A stretch of DNA of 64,000 nt from Volutella citrinella (taxonomy: Eukaryota; Ascomycota; Sordariomycetes; Hypocreales; Nectriaceae), in the NCBI GenBank assembly GCA_034401135.1, contig JAWZSP010000003.1, positions 1,674,001 through 1,738,000 on the forward strand. Reading direction: 5' to 3'. This document shows positions 1 to 10,976 of the stretch, one piece after another (position 1 is the first letter of the stretch; each line of letters opens with the position of its first letter). The notes below the pieces were generated by a model. It was given only the letters and a program-made list of their open reading frames with translations, made no database searches and was not told where the DNA came from. The translations under genes were made by a program, and so were the position numbers.

Positions 1-2300
1 TTCCATTGTCCGGTTCCCACATCTGGAAACCCAACAGACGTGTTGTCAAATCGGTTTCAGTGTATGTTGTATTCCCCCTATGCCCAGTGCATTACCTCAA
101 TCGGTCCCTTGGCCATTGGCAAGTCCTTTCACGTCCCCGCCTGGCTAACTTACACTCTTTCTGTAGCTTGGAGAAAAGTACTCAAAGACTTGATCGCCTA
201 CTTTCGAGAAGTTCAATCGCATTACGAGCATCGCTCAAAGTCTCTTCTCAAGCTTGCCAACGTGTCGAACAACCTTTCCACCCCGCCTGGATTCCTCAAC
301 TCCGCCGGTATCGATGATGCCCTCCAAATTCTCCGAGCGTACAACAAGAACGCCATTCTCGAGGCCAACAAGGCCAGGGAGATTGAAGACGATGTCATCC
401 TTGCCCTCACGGGCCTACGAAGCGACCTACAGCAAAAGATTAAGGAGATCAAGAATCTGTCAGGAGACTTCAAGAACAATGTCGACAAGGAGATGGAGCA
501 GACTCGAAAGGCTGTCCGGACGCTGGGCGATATTCTGGGCCGAAATGAGGTTGATGAGAGTCTGACCACCGGGAAACAAGATCCCTACCTGCTGCGGTTG
601 GCTGTTGATCGTCAGGTGGAGCGACAGATTGACGAAGAGAACTATCTTCATCAGGTGAGAATAATGTCTCCTTTTGGCTCACTGCGTACCTAACGAGGAG
701 TAGGCCTACTTGAATCTGGAAAACTCTGGTCGCGAGCTGGAGTCGATTGTGGTGGGAGAGATTCAGAAGGCTTACAACGCTTACGCCGGCATCCTCAAGC
801 GAGAAGCGGACAATGCCTACGGCGCGATTGACGAACTTCGAGCAGGCCCCATCGCGATGCCCAAGGACCAGGAATGGATCCATTTCGTCACCAATGACGA
901 CCAATTCGTCGACCCGACAATTCCTCTCAGAACTGCCCACCAGATTCACTTCCCCGGCCAAGACCATGAGGCTGCCCAGGAGATTCGGGCTGGTTTGCTT
1001 GAGAGGAAGAGCAAATACCTGAAGAGCTACACGGCCGGTTGGTAGGTTTCCCTCGTTTCTTTTTTGTCAGCATCATGATGGAACTAACTCACCGCCCAGG
1101 TATGTACTCTCGGCCACTCATCTTCACGAATTCAAGTCTGCGGACAAGGCGCAGGCCCCTGTCATGTCGCTGTACCTGCCAGAGCAAAAGTTGGGCTCAC
1201 ACTCGGCGGAAGGAGGCTCTTCGAACAAGTTCATCCTCAAGGGCCGACAAACGGGTACGATGCACCGAGGGCACACTTGGGTTTTCCGCGCCGAAAGTCA
1301 CGACACCATGATGGCTTGGTACGAAGATATCAAGGCACTTACCGAGAAGACCCCCGAGGAGAGGAGCCGCTTCGTCCGGTCCCATTCCCGGAGCCTGAGC
1401 CGGTCTTCACGACGATCTGTTAGTAGTGACGGCCTTCTCGATGAAGATGACGACGAGCCGTTCTCGGCCGAGGCACAAATGCACGCAACCCAAGGAACAA
1501 ACCCTCAGGATACGACATCCCGGCGGTCTTCCCAAGCAGGTGGGCGGTTCCCATCTGATATCCAAGTCAATGCGCAACGTGGCTTACAGGCCTCTCATTC
1601 GCCTTCTAGTGTAAGCTCTGGCTTCCAGGAACAAAGGACGGCTCCCACGGCGGCTGCCGCTCTGGGCGCTGTGGGCGCTGTTGGTGCTGTTGGTGCCGTG
1701 GGCGCTGCTGTGGCACATAACGGAAGTCCTGGCCACCATGTGGACAACCCCCTAGGCTACGGCGCCACCGACCGGACTCCTCTAGACGAAATACCCTCGA
1801 GTGCAGTAATAGCAAGCCAAAAAGCGCTCTACGACGGCGTCAATCCTTACACGAGCGAACCCGCTCATCCACAGAAGCCAGTTCAGGAGCAGCGTTCAGC
1901 AAACTTTGTCGCCCCGGTGATGGTGACACAGCAATCCCCAGAAACCAACGAGGACCATGAGGACCAGCCAGGGATCCAAACCAACCCGGCCACGAGCCAG
2001 CACCAGGATGTGAATGCTTCACCCGAACCCAACAGTCTGGAAGAGACCAAGCAGAACAACGGCACAGTCGGCGGAAAGAACTACAAAATCCTGACCATGG
2101 ACGCAGAGGGTTTTCCCATGTTGACCACTCCGGCAGAGACCATCTCTGAGCGTGCATCCGAGCTAGATTCGACAGATGATGAGGACTACGTTGCCTTCAA
2201 CGCTCCTGTGCGACCAGACCCCAGCCCAAGGACTGCCAGCGCCCAAACCATCTCCAACCTTCCGATCCCAGGTGGATATCCCAAGAGCACGCCCACCTAG
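1..2300 (+). CDS. slm1: SLM1-like PIP2-binding / TORC2 adaptor (partial, 5' end outside window)
   Basis: Exons 1-61, 167-654, 704-1041 and 1100-2300 join in frame (GT-AG introns) to give 695 visible residues; the true start lies upstream. The first two complete exons encode the helical F-BAR-like region typical of fungal Slm1/Slm2 (WRKVLKDL near the start, then long amphipathic helices with many Lys/Glu). A PH domain follows, bridging exons 3 and 4, with a basic VFRAESHDTMMAWYEDI stretch near its end. The C-terminal half is Ser/Pro/Gln-rich, looks disordered, and carries a GAV tandem repeat. In yeast, Slm proteins bind PtdIns(4,5)P2 at eisosomes, relay membrane stress to TORC2-Ypk1 and are calcineurin substrates; the same role is inferred here. 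Identity is by domain order and motif recall. Confidence 0.85.
1660..1715 (+). repeat. In-frame GAV-coding tandem repeat in slm1
   Basis: Nine-base units of the type GGCGCTGTG/GGTGCTGTT repeat about four times and encode Gly-Ala-Val four times, preceded by an alanine run. The tract is in the disordered C-terminal region. Synonymous differences between units suggest it is not a recent expansion. Confidence 0.8.
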
Positions 2301-3150
2301 GACACATGGTAATTCCTGTGTTGGTAGTTAGTTTCCTTCTCCTGCTTGTTTTGGCTCAATCTCTTTTATATATTCAACCCATTGGCGCATTCGTTTTCCG
2401 TGTATATATGGGCAAGGGAGGGTGGGGGGGATTGGCTGGCGTGCAATGGGGCTCTAGGGTCAACGACAGCGTTTCTGGTGTATTTCCGTTACCTAAAAAT
2501 CAACATGAAGCTCAGAGGATCACCAAAGTGACCAGACTGCGAAATTGGCTGGATTTTATTGAGCATTGGTCTATCGACTTCAACCTAGCTGTCGCTATTG
2601 ATGGTTTCAGAAAGACGCGTAAAAACTATCCTCAAACTGAATGCTCTCTTTGCCTTGCCGTATTTCTTGCCGTTCCTTCTTCCCGTTCCTTCTTCCATTA
2701 CTATAGAGAGTCTGGCAGTGAGTTATGTGTAATGAGAGGAATTGTTTGACATGAAACGAAGCAGCACTCCAGTTGGATATCCTACTAATGCTAATAACTT
2801 GAAGTTACGACTGAGGCGGTTGACGGGAGGTACGTACCTCTCTGCTGCAGGATTGCCCCACCATGCCATCCTGACCGAAGAGTTTTTCCGAAAAACTGCT
2901 CACCGGACCAATCGGAGGCGGAGAAGCTCACCCAGACCTTGCGTGTATGGAAAATTTCCACACAAAAAAAGTTCGCTGCTTCGACCTTTTGATAGCAGAG
3001 TGAGTGAGAGCGAGACGGCCTACTCGACCCATACAACCCGGCGACCACACAGTAACTTGGCTGCTCCCAACGCAAGTCGACGCCGAATCCGACTCCCCGA
3101 CGACCCTCTTAAAAATTCCAATTGGCGCAAACCGATCGACTGAAACAACC
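2301..3150. other. Intergenic: slm1 3' region and gar1 promoter
   Basis: No supported gene. The first half is T-rich 3' flank. The second half is the probable gar1 promoter: a CCAAT motif near 2905, a near-perfect palindrome (TGGAAA-A-TTTCCA) at 2948-2960, and a pyrimidine-rich leader. An ACGCGT lies near 2615. Open frames of up to 147 codons are present but have no recognisable protein character. Confidence 0.6.
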
Positions 3151-4137
3151 ATGTCTTTCCGAGGCGGCTCCCGTGGCCGCGGTGGTTCTGGCTTTGGCGG
3201 TGGCCGTGGTGGTATGTGGACACAGCAGCACGTTTTCTTGCCTTGGGGGAGGAGCATCTCTGGGGAAGGGCATTGACGAGCGGGAATTGGGCTGGGTGCT
3301 GGAGAGGGATTGCTCGGAACTGAGGGAGCGCAACGGCACTCACTCAATGCAACGCCCATGCCCTTCCGCTCGCATGCTCAATGGGACAACACAATCTTGT
3401 GACGATGAACGAACGCTTTTACTGACCGCTTTTGCTTCTGGATAGGCCGCGGAGGTTTCCAGCAGAGGGACATGGGGCCCCCTGCCCAGATTCTGGGTAA
3501 GTCTTGACTTCTCGGCCGCCATCTCAAACCGCCTGGCCAGCAGCCCCCCAAACCACGAAATCCCAATTGGCTAACTCACCCGGTACCAACAGAGATGGGC
3601 AAGTTCATGCACGCGTGCGAGGGCGAGATGGTGTGCGAGTCCATCAACCCCAAGGTCCCCCATTTCAACGCCCAGATCTTCCTCGAGAACAAGACGGCCG
3701 TCGGCAAGGTCGACGAGGTGCTCGGCCCCATCAACCAGGTCTTCTTCACCATCAAGCCCACCGAGGGCATCCAGGCCACCTCCTTCAAGGAGGGCGACAA
3801 GTTCTACATCGGCTCCGAGAAGCTCCTGCCCCTCGAGAAGTTCCTCCCCAAGCCCAAGCCCCCGCCTGGTGCCCCCAAGCCTAAGCGCGCCGGCGGTGGC
3901 GGCCGTGGTGGACGCGGCGGTCCTCGTGGCGGTCGCGGTGGCTTCGGCGGCCGTGGCGGTGGCCGTGGCGGAAGCGGCTTCGGTGGCCGCGGCGGCGGTC
4001 GTGGCGGCAGCGGCTTCGGCGGCCGTGGTGGTGGCTTCGGTGGTCGTGGTGGAAGCGGCTTCGGTGGTGGCCGTGGCGGCGGCGGCTTTGGCGGCCGTGG
4101 TCGCGGATCCGGCGGCTTCAGCAGGGGCGGACGGTAA
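3151..4137 (+). CDS. gar1: H/ACA snoRNP subunit GAR1
   Basis: Exons 3151-3211, 3446-3496 and 3593-4137 encode 218 residues, close to yeast Gar1 (205). The protein has the diagnostic three-part layout: an N-terminal Gly/Arg-rich arm (residues 1-25), the conserved Gar1 core (about 39-115) with [15 protein letters not shown] and the [12 protein letters not shown] strand pair, and a long C-terminal GAR domain of [12 protein letters not shown] repeats. Gar1 is one of four core proteins of H/ACA RNPs that guide pseudouridylation of rRNA and snRNA in the nucleolus. The first ATG of the exon matches the family start. Intron 1 (234 nt) is long for this window, and no snoRNA could be supported in it. 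An A-run follows the stop directly. Confidence 0.95.
3890..4133 (+). repeat. Degenerate GGTGGCCGTGGC-type repeats encoding the GAR domain
   Basis: Repeated units rich in GGC/GGT and CGT codons encode Gly-Gly-Arg-Gly-Gly and Gly-Phe-Gly-Gly-Arg modules. These are RGG boxes, usual substrates of arginine methyltransferases and nucleolar retention signals. The low complexity produces long proline- and alanine-rich shadow ORFs on other frames, which are not genes. Confidence 0.85.
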
Positions 4138-4659
4138 AAAAAAAAGACACCAGCATCGGGGGAGCTGTAGAGAGACAGGCATACACGACATGCTCGCACG
4201 TCGGCGCAGGCGACGCTAGAGCGCTCCCACGCCTAGGAGAGTACGGCGGCGGCGAGGCATGGGTACGACTACGTTGTTCAGATCTGGGGGAGGCTATTCT
4301 GGCGTTTACGGTGGTTTCTGCTTTTCTTTTGGTTTTTCTTACCCCGGGGCTCTTATATCCAATCCTACCGGTACGGCATTGGAGTTTGTACAGACACCAT
4401 GGATACGTGGATCGCGGAGAGGAAGAAAAGAACTAAACAAAATACAAAAGAGTGCCCTTTTTTAAAAAGAAGAATGCTTCATCCCAGTGCAACGTACCAG
4501 CTCGTACTTAGGAAGAGGGTCTCTACCTCGACGTCTCAAGTTTAGAAGAGCGAGTTGAATTACGATTTGGTAAATACTATTATTAACTCCAGGGGTATAA
4601 TATGTAACACAACCAGCCCACGATACCAACGATACCAACGCCATAGCCCGCCCAGATCC
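4138..4659. other. Convergent 3' intergenic space, gar1 / MFS gene
   Basis: AT-rich sequence with poly-A/T runs between two converging genes, expected to hold both 3' UTRs and polyadenylation signals. No other feature seen. Confidence 0.6.
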
Positions 4660-7092
4660 TCAAATCCTGAATCGCGACGCCAGAATGATTACAATAGCCA
4701 GCATTACCCCGAGACTGCCGAGGCCCAGGCCGAAAAACTGGGCTGCTCGAAACCCATCTAAAACACCAAGGGATCGTGCACTCTCCTCCACGGCACCCGC
4801 CATTCCTAGACAAATAGACATGGCAGACCATGCAACAGTAGTCACAAGTCCCGGCGCCAGTCCCCATCGGCTGTGCGGCACGCTCTCTTCAAGTAGCAAT
4901 ATAGATGCAGGAATGGACAGACCCAAGCCTATCGGCATCATCAAGATACTGAAGTAGGTGTTGAGCCAGTACGTTTGGTCCATGGGGCTCGTTGCCATGA
5001 GGATTGAGCTTGCCAAGACAAACAGCGACCCTCCAGCGAGTGACCATTGCGTGGCATGCACGCAATACAGGACCTTATGCGCCCATATGCCGACCAGCAT
5101 CCCACTCACGACCATCGGGGCGAAGCCAGCGCTGGTGAGAAGCATGTTCCAGCTTCGAAGGTCCTGGACGATCCGAATGAGATACCACGCCCATATGATA
5201 AACGCGCCTGAGATGGCGAGAACGCATAACAAAGTAATAGATGCAGCTGCATGCATCTTTCGAAACGGAATGAGAGGATGTGTCGCCCTAAGCTCGATGA
5301 AGACAAAGGGGATCACCATGAGAGCGCCGATGATGAAGATGATGTATCCGCTGGCAACCTGAAAGGAGACGGCGGACACTTGGTTCCAGCCCACAGCGAA
5401 GAGAACCAGGGCCGACACGCCAGCCATGAAACCGAGCACATCGAGACGTGCTAGTAAGGTTCCTTCCAATTCGTTGATTTCAACATCCTTCGGGGGGAGA
5501 GTCAACATGCTCAAGGCGGCCAGAGCCAGGGTGACGGATGCGAGGCAGTAAAAGGCCCACGACCAAGATTTGAACTCAGCGAACAGACTAGCCATGACCG
5601 AACCGAGGACAAATCCGAGAGGCAAAGACGCTTCAAAGAAGCCGAGGACGATATCCTTTCGACGACCCGGTTGGTACGCTTGTTGCAGTATGGTCCGTCC
5701 ATTGTTGCACATGAGGGCGGCGCCGACGCCCTGGAGAAACCGACAGGCACAGAGGAACGCCATGCGAACATCCCTGTTCGTGTAGACGCTGACTCCTGCC
5801 AGGATGCTCCAGAGACCAAACCAAAGATACCCAAGCACAAAAACTTTCTTATATCCAAACACCATACCAAACCTGTTGGCGGCAAGGGAGAATGACCCTA
5901 TTCCGAGGGCATAGGCCGCCGAGTACCATGCGAGGTGGCCAGTGGTTCTCTGTGACGGGGCGAAAGACTGACACATATTGTGCGCGGGGACCAAGGTCTG
6001 GGCAAGAGCAGCTGCTGTCAGTAGCATAGCCATGCATACAGACGTGGTCATGCAGAACTCGGTCTTTTTAGAATAATTGAACTCGACGGACTGGGCATCT
6101 GGTAACAATGGTTTTCTTCCCACGCCTCCCAACGGGGGGCTACTGAAATCGGGACCACCGCGGACATGGGTGAAAGTACCAAAGGGCTTTACATCAGTGC
6201 CGCAGTCGGGTCTCAGGGGCAGATACTGGTTATCTGCCGTTCTGAGGGCCTCAAGCCGTCGAGTTGCTTGTAGAAGGCCACCTTGGTTGACGGTGTTGTC
6301 CGAAGTAATAGGCATGGTCGTGATCAGACGGGGCATGGGCGGCAAGCGAGGGTCCCGCTCGAGGATATTTAGCCCTGTTAGCAGCGAAGTGATGGGAGTC
6401 GTGTGTCTTGTGGCAGGCGGCGGTGGAGTCAAAGATGACATGGGAAGAGTTGGCTCAGGGAGCGCCCCTTGCATGCCGGCGTTGACTGGAGGAACAGGGA
6501 TCCTAGTTGAAGGACGAGAGGAAGGCTGGTTGAGGTCGACATCATGAAAGGACTCCGGATCCGAGCCGCCGTTGAGGACGATATCAATAGATATCGTCCG
6601 TGGTGTGTCCAGTCTCGCGGGAAGCTCCGGGGTCTTCAGTCGAATAATGTCGTCGGAAACGCTTTTGAACATGGCCAGCTCACTCCCAGCCAGTGATCGT
6701 GGGCTGAGAAGAGACTCCTGCTCCAGGGAGTGATCGCTATCGGTGTCGTCATCGTGGACAGTGGTCACGATGAACTCGGGCGAGGATGCCCAGGAGAGCT
6801 GGGGCGGGGTGGCCACTGATAAGAGTTCGGGCTGGATCAGACGATGTGACGAGGTGCTGCTGCTCGAACCGCTCCGTGAGTGTACGTAGGGGTGCTTGTA
6901 AGTGGGCGAAGGCTGATGCATTGGTTCGTATCTCGAGCTGACCTGGCGGTAGTGGTCGCGAAGGGACTCAGTCACGGCGATCATGGTATTGGCAGCGTTC
7001 CTGACGACAGCGTCGGTGTAGAGGCGCTCCCGGCGACCCTCCGACTTCTCGGAGTCATTGTGTGTCGAGCGAGACCAGCGCAGAGGCTCCAT
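4660..7092 (-). CDS. MFS transporter, Atr1/DHA2-like, with long N-terminal extension
   Basis: A single uninterrupted exon encodes 810 residues from the ATG at 7092; an in-frame ATG at 7248 would add 52 residues, so the start is uncertain. Residues 1-345 are Ser/Pro/Thr-rich and hydrophilic, without a recognised domain. Residues 346-810 are a transporter core with about 12-14 hydrophobic segments. The loop ending GYKKVFVLGYLWFGLWS and the segment CRFLQGVGAALMCNNGR resemble the Atr1 (aminotriazole/boron export) branch of the DHA2 drug:H+ antiporters. A plasma- or vacuolar-membrane exporter is inferred; the substrate cannot be read from sequence. In motif A, the position that is normally acidic before FGYKK appears to be Met. 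The cytosolic extension is far longer than in typical Atr1 proteins and may be regulatory. Confidence 0.8.
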   Translation of the reverse strand: MEPLRWSRSTHNDSEKSEGRRERLYTDAVVRNAANTMIAVTESLRDHYRQVSSRYEPMHQPSPTYKHPYVHSRSGSSSSTSSHRLIQPELLSVATPPQLSWASSPEFIVTTVHDDDTDSDHSLEQESLLSPRSLAGSELAMFKSVSDDIIRLKTPELPARLDTPRTISIDIVLNGGSDPESFHDVDLNQPSSRPSTRIPVPPVNAGMQGALPEPTLPMSSLTPPPPATRHTTPITSLLTGLNILERDPRLPPMPRLITTMPITSDNTVNQGGLLQATRRLEALRTADNQYLPLRPDCGTDVKPFGTFTHVRGGPDFSSPPLGGVGRKPLLPDAQSVEFNYSKKTEFCMTTSVCMAMLLTAAALAQTLVPAHNMCQSFAPSQRTTGHLAWYSAAYALGIGSFSLAANRFGMVFGYKKVFVLGYLWFGLWSILAGVSVYTNRDVRMAFLCACRFLQGVGAALMCNNGRTILQQAYQPGRRKDIVLGFFEASLPLGFVLGSVMASLFAEFKSWSWAFYCLASVTLALAALSMLTLPPKDVEINELEGTLLARLDVLGFMAGVSALVLFAVGWNQVSAVSFQVASGYIIFIIGALMVIPFVFIELRATHPLIPFRKMHAAASITLLCVLAISGAFIIWAWYLIRIVQDLRSWNMLLTSAGFAPMVVSGMLVGIWAHKVLYCVHATQWSLAGGSLFVLASSILMATSPMDQTYWLNTYFSILMMPIGLGLSIPASILLLEESVPHSRWGLAPGLVTTVAWSAMSICLGMAGAVEESARSLGVLDGFRAAQFFGLGLGSLGVMLAIVIILASRFRI

Positions 7093-9070
7093 GGCGATGT
7101 TAGACAGCTGGATGGCAACACCCGAGAAATTGCATGAGTTATAAGAAAGGCATCTGTATCTCTGATAAACCAGAATGTGTCCAGGGACAAGCCAAGCAAG
7201 GCAAGGGGAGGAAAAGTCACGGAAACGTGCTGCTGATGTGCAGCACAAGATGCCACCAGCCTACATATAGATGTTAAAGCGGACCCGACAGGCATGTACA
7301 AGTCAAAGTCTTGCCGCCGCTTCTGCAAGGGCCAGGACAGAGGGCAGACCGATCAACAGTACTTGCGGTAATGGCTGTCTAAGCCGTGGCGGGGCGAAGC
7401 TGGCTTCGGCCCCCCGGATACCCAAGTAGGGCTGCTGGACTTGCATGGCCGCCCCTCTGCAAAGGGGAAGCGAATGGGATGGATCGAGTGTGCCAGAAAT
7501 AGACGCATTAGGTCGTCGACGGTGCGGCACCCATGCAACCAACGGGTGGGCGCTGGGCGGGTGTCTCAGGCTGTGCAGACGGGAGACGGACGAGTCAACT
7601 CTAGTCTCCAGTCTCCAGGCGGGATGAACTACTGGCACATCGGGAAAGGCTGATGCGCTGGAAAGCGCGCGTGGCGCATGGCGCCAGACTGGGGATGGAT
7701 AGCGGGTATTACCAATGGTGGGTTGTTTGGCGGAGAGGATCGAGGGATTCACTTCCATGGTTTGACGAGGCCATGGCAGTGAAATGAGGTCCCCTGTGCG
7801 ACAGCGTGACCGGAGGCGCCTTTCTGGCAACTACTGGACCTGCACAAGTCCTTGCTTGTTTACTACTAGTCGTGATAACCTTGCACTAGGTGGCCATGAT
7901 CACGCGCCGAAGGAAGGAGCTTTCCTCAACGAGGCTTCAACGGAACACAAGACAGGCGCGGAAGGACGCAGGCCCGGAAACGACAACCCACTATTACTAC
8001 GATTCTATAGCACTTGATTGAATTCACAGACGGGCACGGTTCACCTTCTTCGGCGCCCTGCGCATCTTTATTTCTGGTTGGCCATTCATTGCATACTAGG
8101 AGTCGCCGAGATCTTCAATTCATCAATCAGCAATTCAATCGTGAACAAGATGTCTGAAACACAATATGCAAGGATGACTCCCCAAGTAACGCTCACATCG
8201 TTGTGCTGGCTGACCAATGCGCTAACTTACTATGGCTGCACTACAATACGCGATGCTTCACGACAGAGGACAATTACTACTACCCTCGGTAGCTACCTTT
8301 ATGATGTTGGAGCCCAGCTCGGTCCTGATGGATGCAAGCTGCACTATGCAAACTTCGCATCTAAAATTTTCCTACATTTTTGCATCTCGTTGGCCGCCCA
8401 CCGCCTCAATCAAAATAGGCCACACACATCCATCTTCTCAAGGGTGGTCCGGTGAACTTTGACGGCAGTGGAGTGCTAGCTCCTCCAGCTCTCTCCCTTA
8501 CCGAACATCCCCACCCTCCTTTCAGGCCAGCCATGTTCTGCGCTTGTCGGGTGCCTCGTCGTTAATTCATCATCTAGCATGGCCTCCTGGCCCGAAGCTG
8601 ACTGTGCCCAGGAAACCCCACAAGCATTCCCATCCCACCCCTTGCGCTGCCAGCACCGCCCAGGCCTACAGCAACCGCTTTTGATGATGGCCGGCCACAA
8701 GCGACAAGATGCCCCAGCCAGTCCCAGCCCCAGTCGGACATGGGCCCGACAAAAGTCGTTGGCTCGCTAGTCAGTGCTCCCTGCTTAAGCCCCCGATTGT
8801 TTCATATCCAAGGCCATCCCGACCGTCGACGCCCCAAGCGGAAGCTCGCTGTTCCAAGCTAGAACGATTCCCCCGATTATTGTCGTCTGAGCACGCGCCC
8901 AGACGCGCGACAGTTCGCCCAAGGAAGCGCAAACTGGGACCAAGCTCTCGGGGCCCGGCCGGAAAGGGCAAACTTTTCATTTCGAATTGCGGAAACGTCC
9001 AGACGAGAGTCGGCTTTCGGTCGGCCCTGGCCAAAGGCAATGTGCCCGCGCTTGAGCTTACTTCCAAGTA

Positions 9071-9144
9071 CTTGGCGCGTGCTTCTAAGAATACATTGTG
9101 CTTTGGCGCCTCACGCCAGTTGGCGCCGAATGGTGGCGCGTGCC
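9071..9144. promoter_or_regulatory. Cluster of four GGCGC (E2F-like) motifs
   Basis: Within 74 bp the plus strand reads CTTGGCGCGTGC, CTTTGGCGCC, AGTTGGCGCCGAA and GGTGGCGCGTGCC. The second contains TTTGGCGC, which fits the E2F consensus TTTSSCGC. No annotated start lies within 1.8 kb, so function is unproven. Confidence 0.3.
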
Positions 9145-9768
9145 TCAGTTCCCAAACTTTGCCAGTGCCTACTAATAGCATCCGTACAGTAGGGCACGGT
9201 TTCCCGCCACTAGCACATCCACAGGCGCGAGCCAGGCGGGTGACATGTTTTTCGCAAATCACTAAGGTACCTATGCATCGTCCAGAAAGGAACGCCGAAA
9301 AAACAACAAGCCTCGATCCCGGAAGGTAGGATCAATCCGCCCAGAAGCCCCACAGCTTCTCACCACTTTGCACGGGCCAGGCATATGCCCCGTCAACTCG
9401 GCGTCTACGACTCGATTGACGCCACGCCTCACCCGTTCTGCTTCAAGTGGCGGAAGAAAACGATGCGCCATGGGCCAGTGTAGCCCGAAATCACTTGCAT
9501 TGGCGTCACCTAGCCCCTGCGAATTTTCCTTCTCGTTACTGAAACACGGCGCCATCGATTCCGGTTGGTCTTTAGAACCGATAGCGCATGAGGGTGAAAC
9601 GATGCTGGCCATGGCTCAACTCCGGACAGACTTCAACTCAAAAAAGACAGACTCGAGACATGTGAAGCTGATCGGCGAGGGTATCATTCAATGCCCTTCT
9701 TTTCAAGGAGCTGCGTGAGTCATGACATGTCCCGTCCCGTATGTGTATCTCGCAACCTAAAGACATGC

Positions 9769-9792
9769 ATCCATCCGTCCATCCATCCATCC
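9769..9792. repeat. (ATCC)n microsatellite
   Basis: Consecutive ATCC units with one GTCC interruption, in the 3' flank of the PS synthase gene. Confidence 0.9.
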
Positions 9793-10008
9793 ACATGTTT
9801 TTCATTTCGCCCGAGACCGCTCTAGTCCGTTCAAACCATGCGCCCTTCTGTATGCCACATGTCCCCTGCAACCAATTGGGACCGGCCGCGAGTGTTACCA
9901 CGAGTGTTCCTGTTATGAATGCCAACATCTACTTGGACATTCCAATTTCCCAACCCTGTTTTACCTTCCAAGTACTCCAGTTGCGCCGGTGTACGTGACG
10001 ACGGACAA

Positions 10009-10976
10009 CTAAGGCTTAGGAATATGAATGGTCTTGCTAGTCATCAGGCAGCCATGGATGACAAATAGAAGGACGATCGGGTGCACCTCAGCGACGGAGC
10101 CCTGGAACCAGACTCCGAGGGGGAGGTCGTCAAAGATCCATCGCTGCGAAAGCCAGTAGGCCATGATAGAATCCATCCCAAGCGAGGTGGGGATAGGGGT
10201 GCCCTCGAAATATTTGCTCTTCCCAGTAGCATCCTTGGGAAGGGTGGATGCCGTCACATTGAATCGCGCAAGGCGAGTTAAGCCACAAAGAACGAAAAAT
10301 GTGAGAGCCAGCGTGTCAGCCGTAGTCCGGAAACCAATGGTGAAGGCTACCATGGCGGGTGCCACGCCAAAGGTGATCTACCACAAAACATCGTCGTCAG
10401 TCCCGGCATTGCCGCGTTGCTTTTGCAGTAGTCCTTACCAAGTCGGCCAGCGAGTCCAACTCCTGGCCCATCAGGCTGCTCTTCTTCCTCCACCTCGCGA
10501 CCTTGCCGTCGAGGAAGTCGAAGAACATGCCGAAGGGCAGATACCCCAGGGCCAGCCAGACGTGGCCAAAGTCGGTGGGGTCGCCAAGGCAGTACTTCAG
10601 TGATGAGAAGATGGACATGACTCCACAGTAACCTGAACCAGCCATCGCGGGTTAGCATACGCGCTCAACCATGGCCCATGTACAGCCGAAAATCACGGCG
10701 GCTGTGCCAGTACGAGTCTGCTTCGAGCTGCACACGTACCATTCAAAAGCGTAATCAGGTCCGCAAGGTGCATGGCCCGAACCAGGGAGAAGTGGCCAAC
10801 ATCCGTAGACAGGAGCATCTTCTGCTTGTCAATCGCTGCACAGCCCAATCCGTCAGAATGATATTGCAAGTTTCCCAGTGCTACAGCAGGAGCTCACCAG
10901 GCTGGTTGGCCAGCGGGTCGTCCTTGGCGACATTTCCGTTCGAGCTCGTCGCCATAGCGTTGCTCCGTTTCGACAT
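10009..10976 (-). CDS. cho1: CDP-diacylglycerol-serine O-phosphatidyltransferase (phosphatidylserine synthase)
   Basis: Exons on the minus strand: 10976-10898, 10835-10740, 10632-10439 and 10377-10009, giving 245 residues. It makes phosphatidylserine from CDP-diacylglycerol and serine in the ER, the entry to the de novo PE/PC route. The CDP-alcohol phosphatidyltransferase signature DGxxARx8GxxxDxxxD is complete (DGKVARW, then the Asp residues of GQELDSLAD). Exon 2 contains LADLITLLN, followed by a [10 protein letters not shown] hydrophobic segment typical of fungal Pss1/Cho1, and several further membrane segments follow. The length is slightly below yeast Cho1 (276), mainly at the N-terminus. 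Start chosen at the first ATG of exon 1; a second Met seven codons on is possible. The promoter lies in 10977-12087. Confidence 0.92.

Larger units (their letters stand above)
7093..10008. other. 2.9 kb intergenic: MFS promoter side and 3' flank of PS synthase
   Basis: No supported gene. Open frames of up to 206 codons (for example 8709-9329 plus and 8771-9262 minus) overlap on both strands and lack any family signature. A cluster of GGCGC/E2F-like motifs lies at 9071-9144 and an (ATCC)n microsatellite at 9769-9792. The stretch next to 7092 is expected to be the MFS promoter. Confidence 0.5.

Noticed and set aside
3212..3445. Possible intronic snoRNA in gar1 intron 1
   Set aside because: CTGA-like and GATGA-like words occur, but spacing and box C/D consensus are wrong; no H/ACA hairpin pair with ANANNA could be placed.
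3804..4219. Proline-, alanine- and glycine-rich ORFs over the gar1 C-terminus
   Set aside because: Frame-shifted readings of the RGG repeat; Gar1 itself explains the sequence.
8709..9329. 206-codon plus ORF with a 163-codon ORF opposite
   Set aside because: Both strands are equally open and neither shows codon-bias coherence or a family signature.
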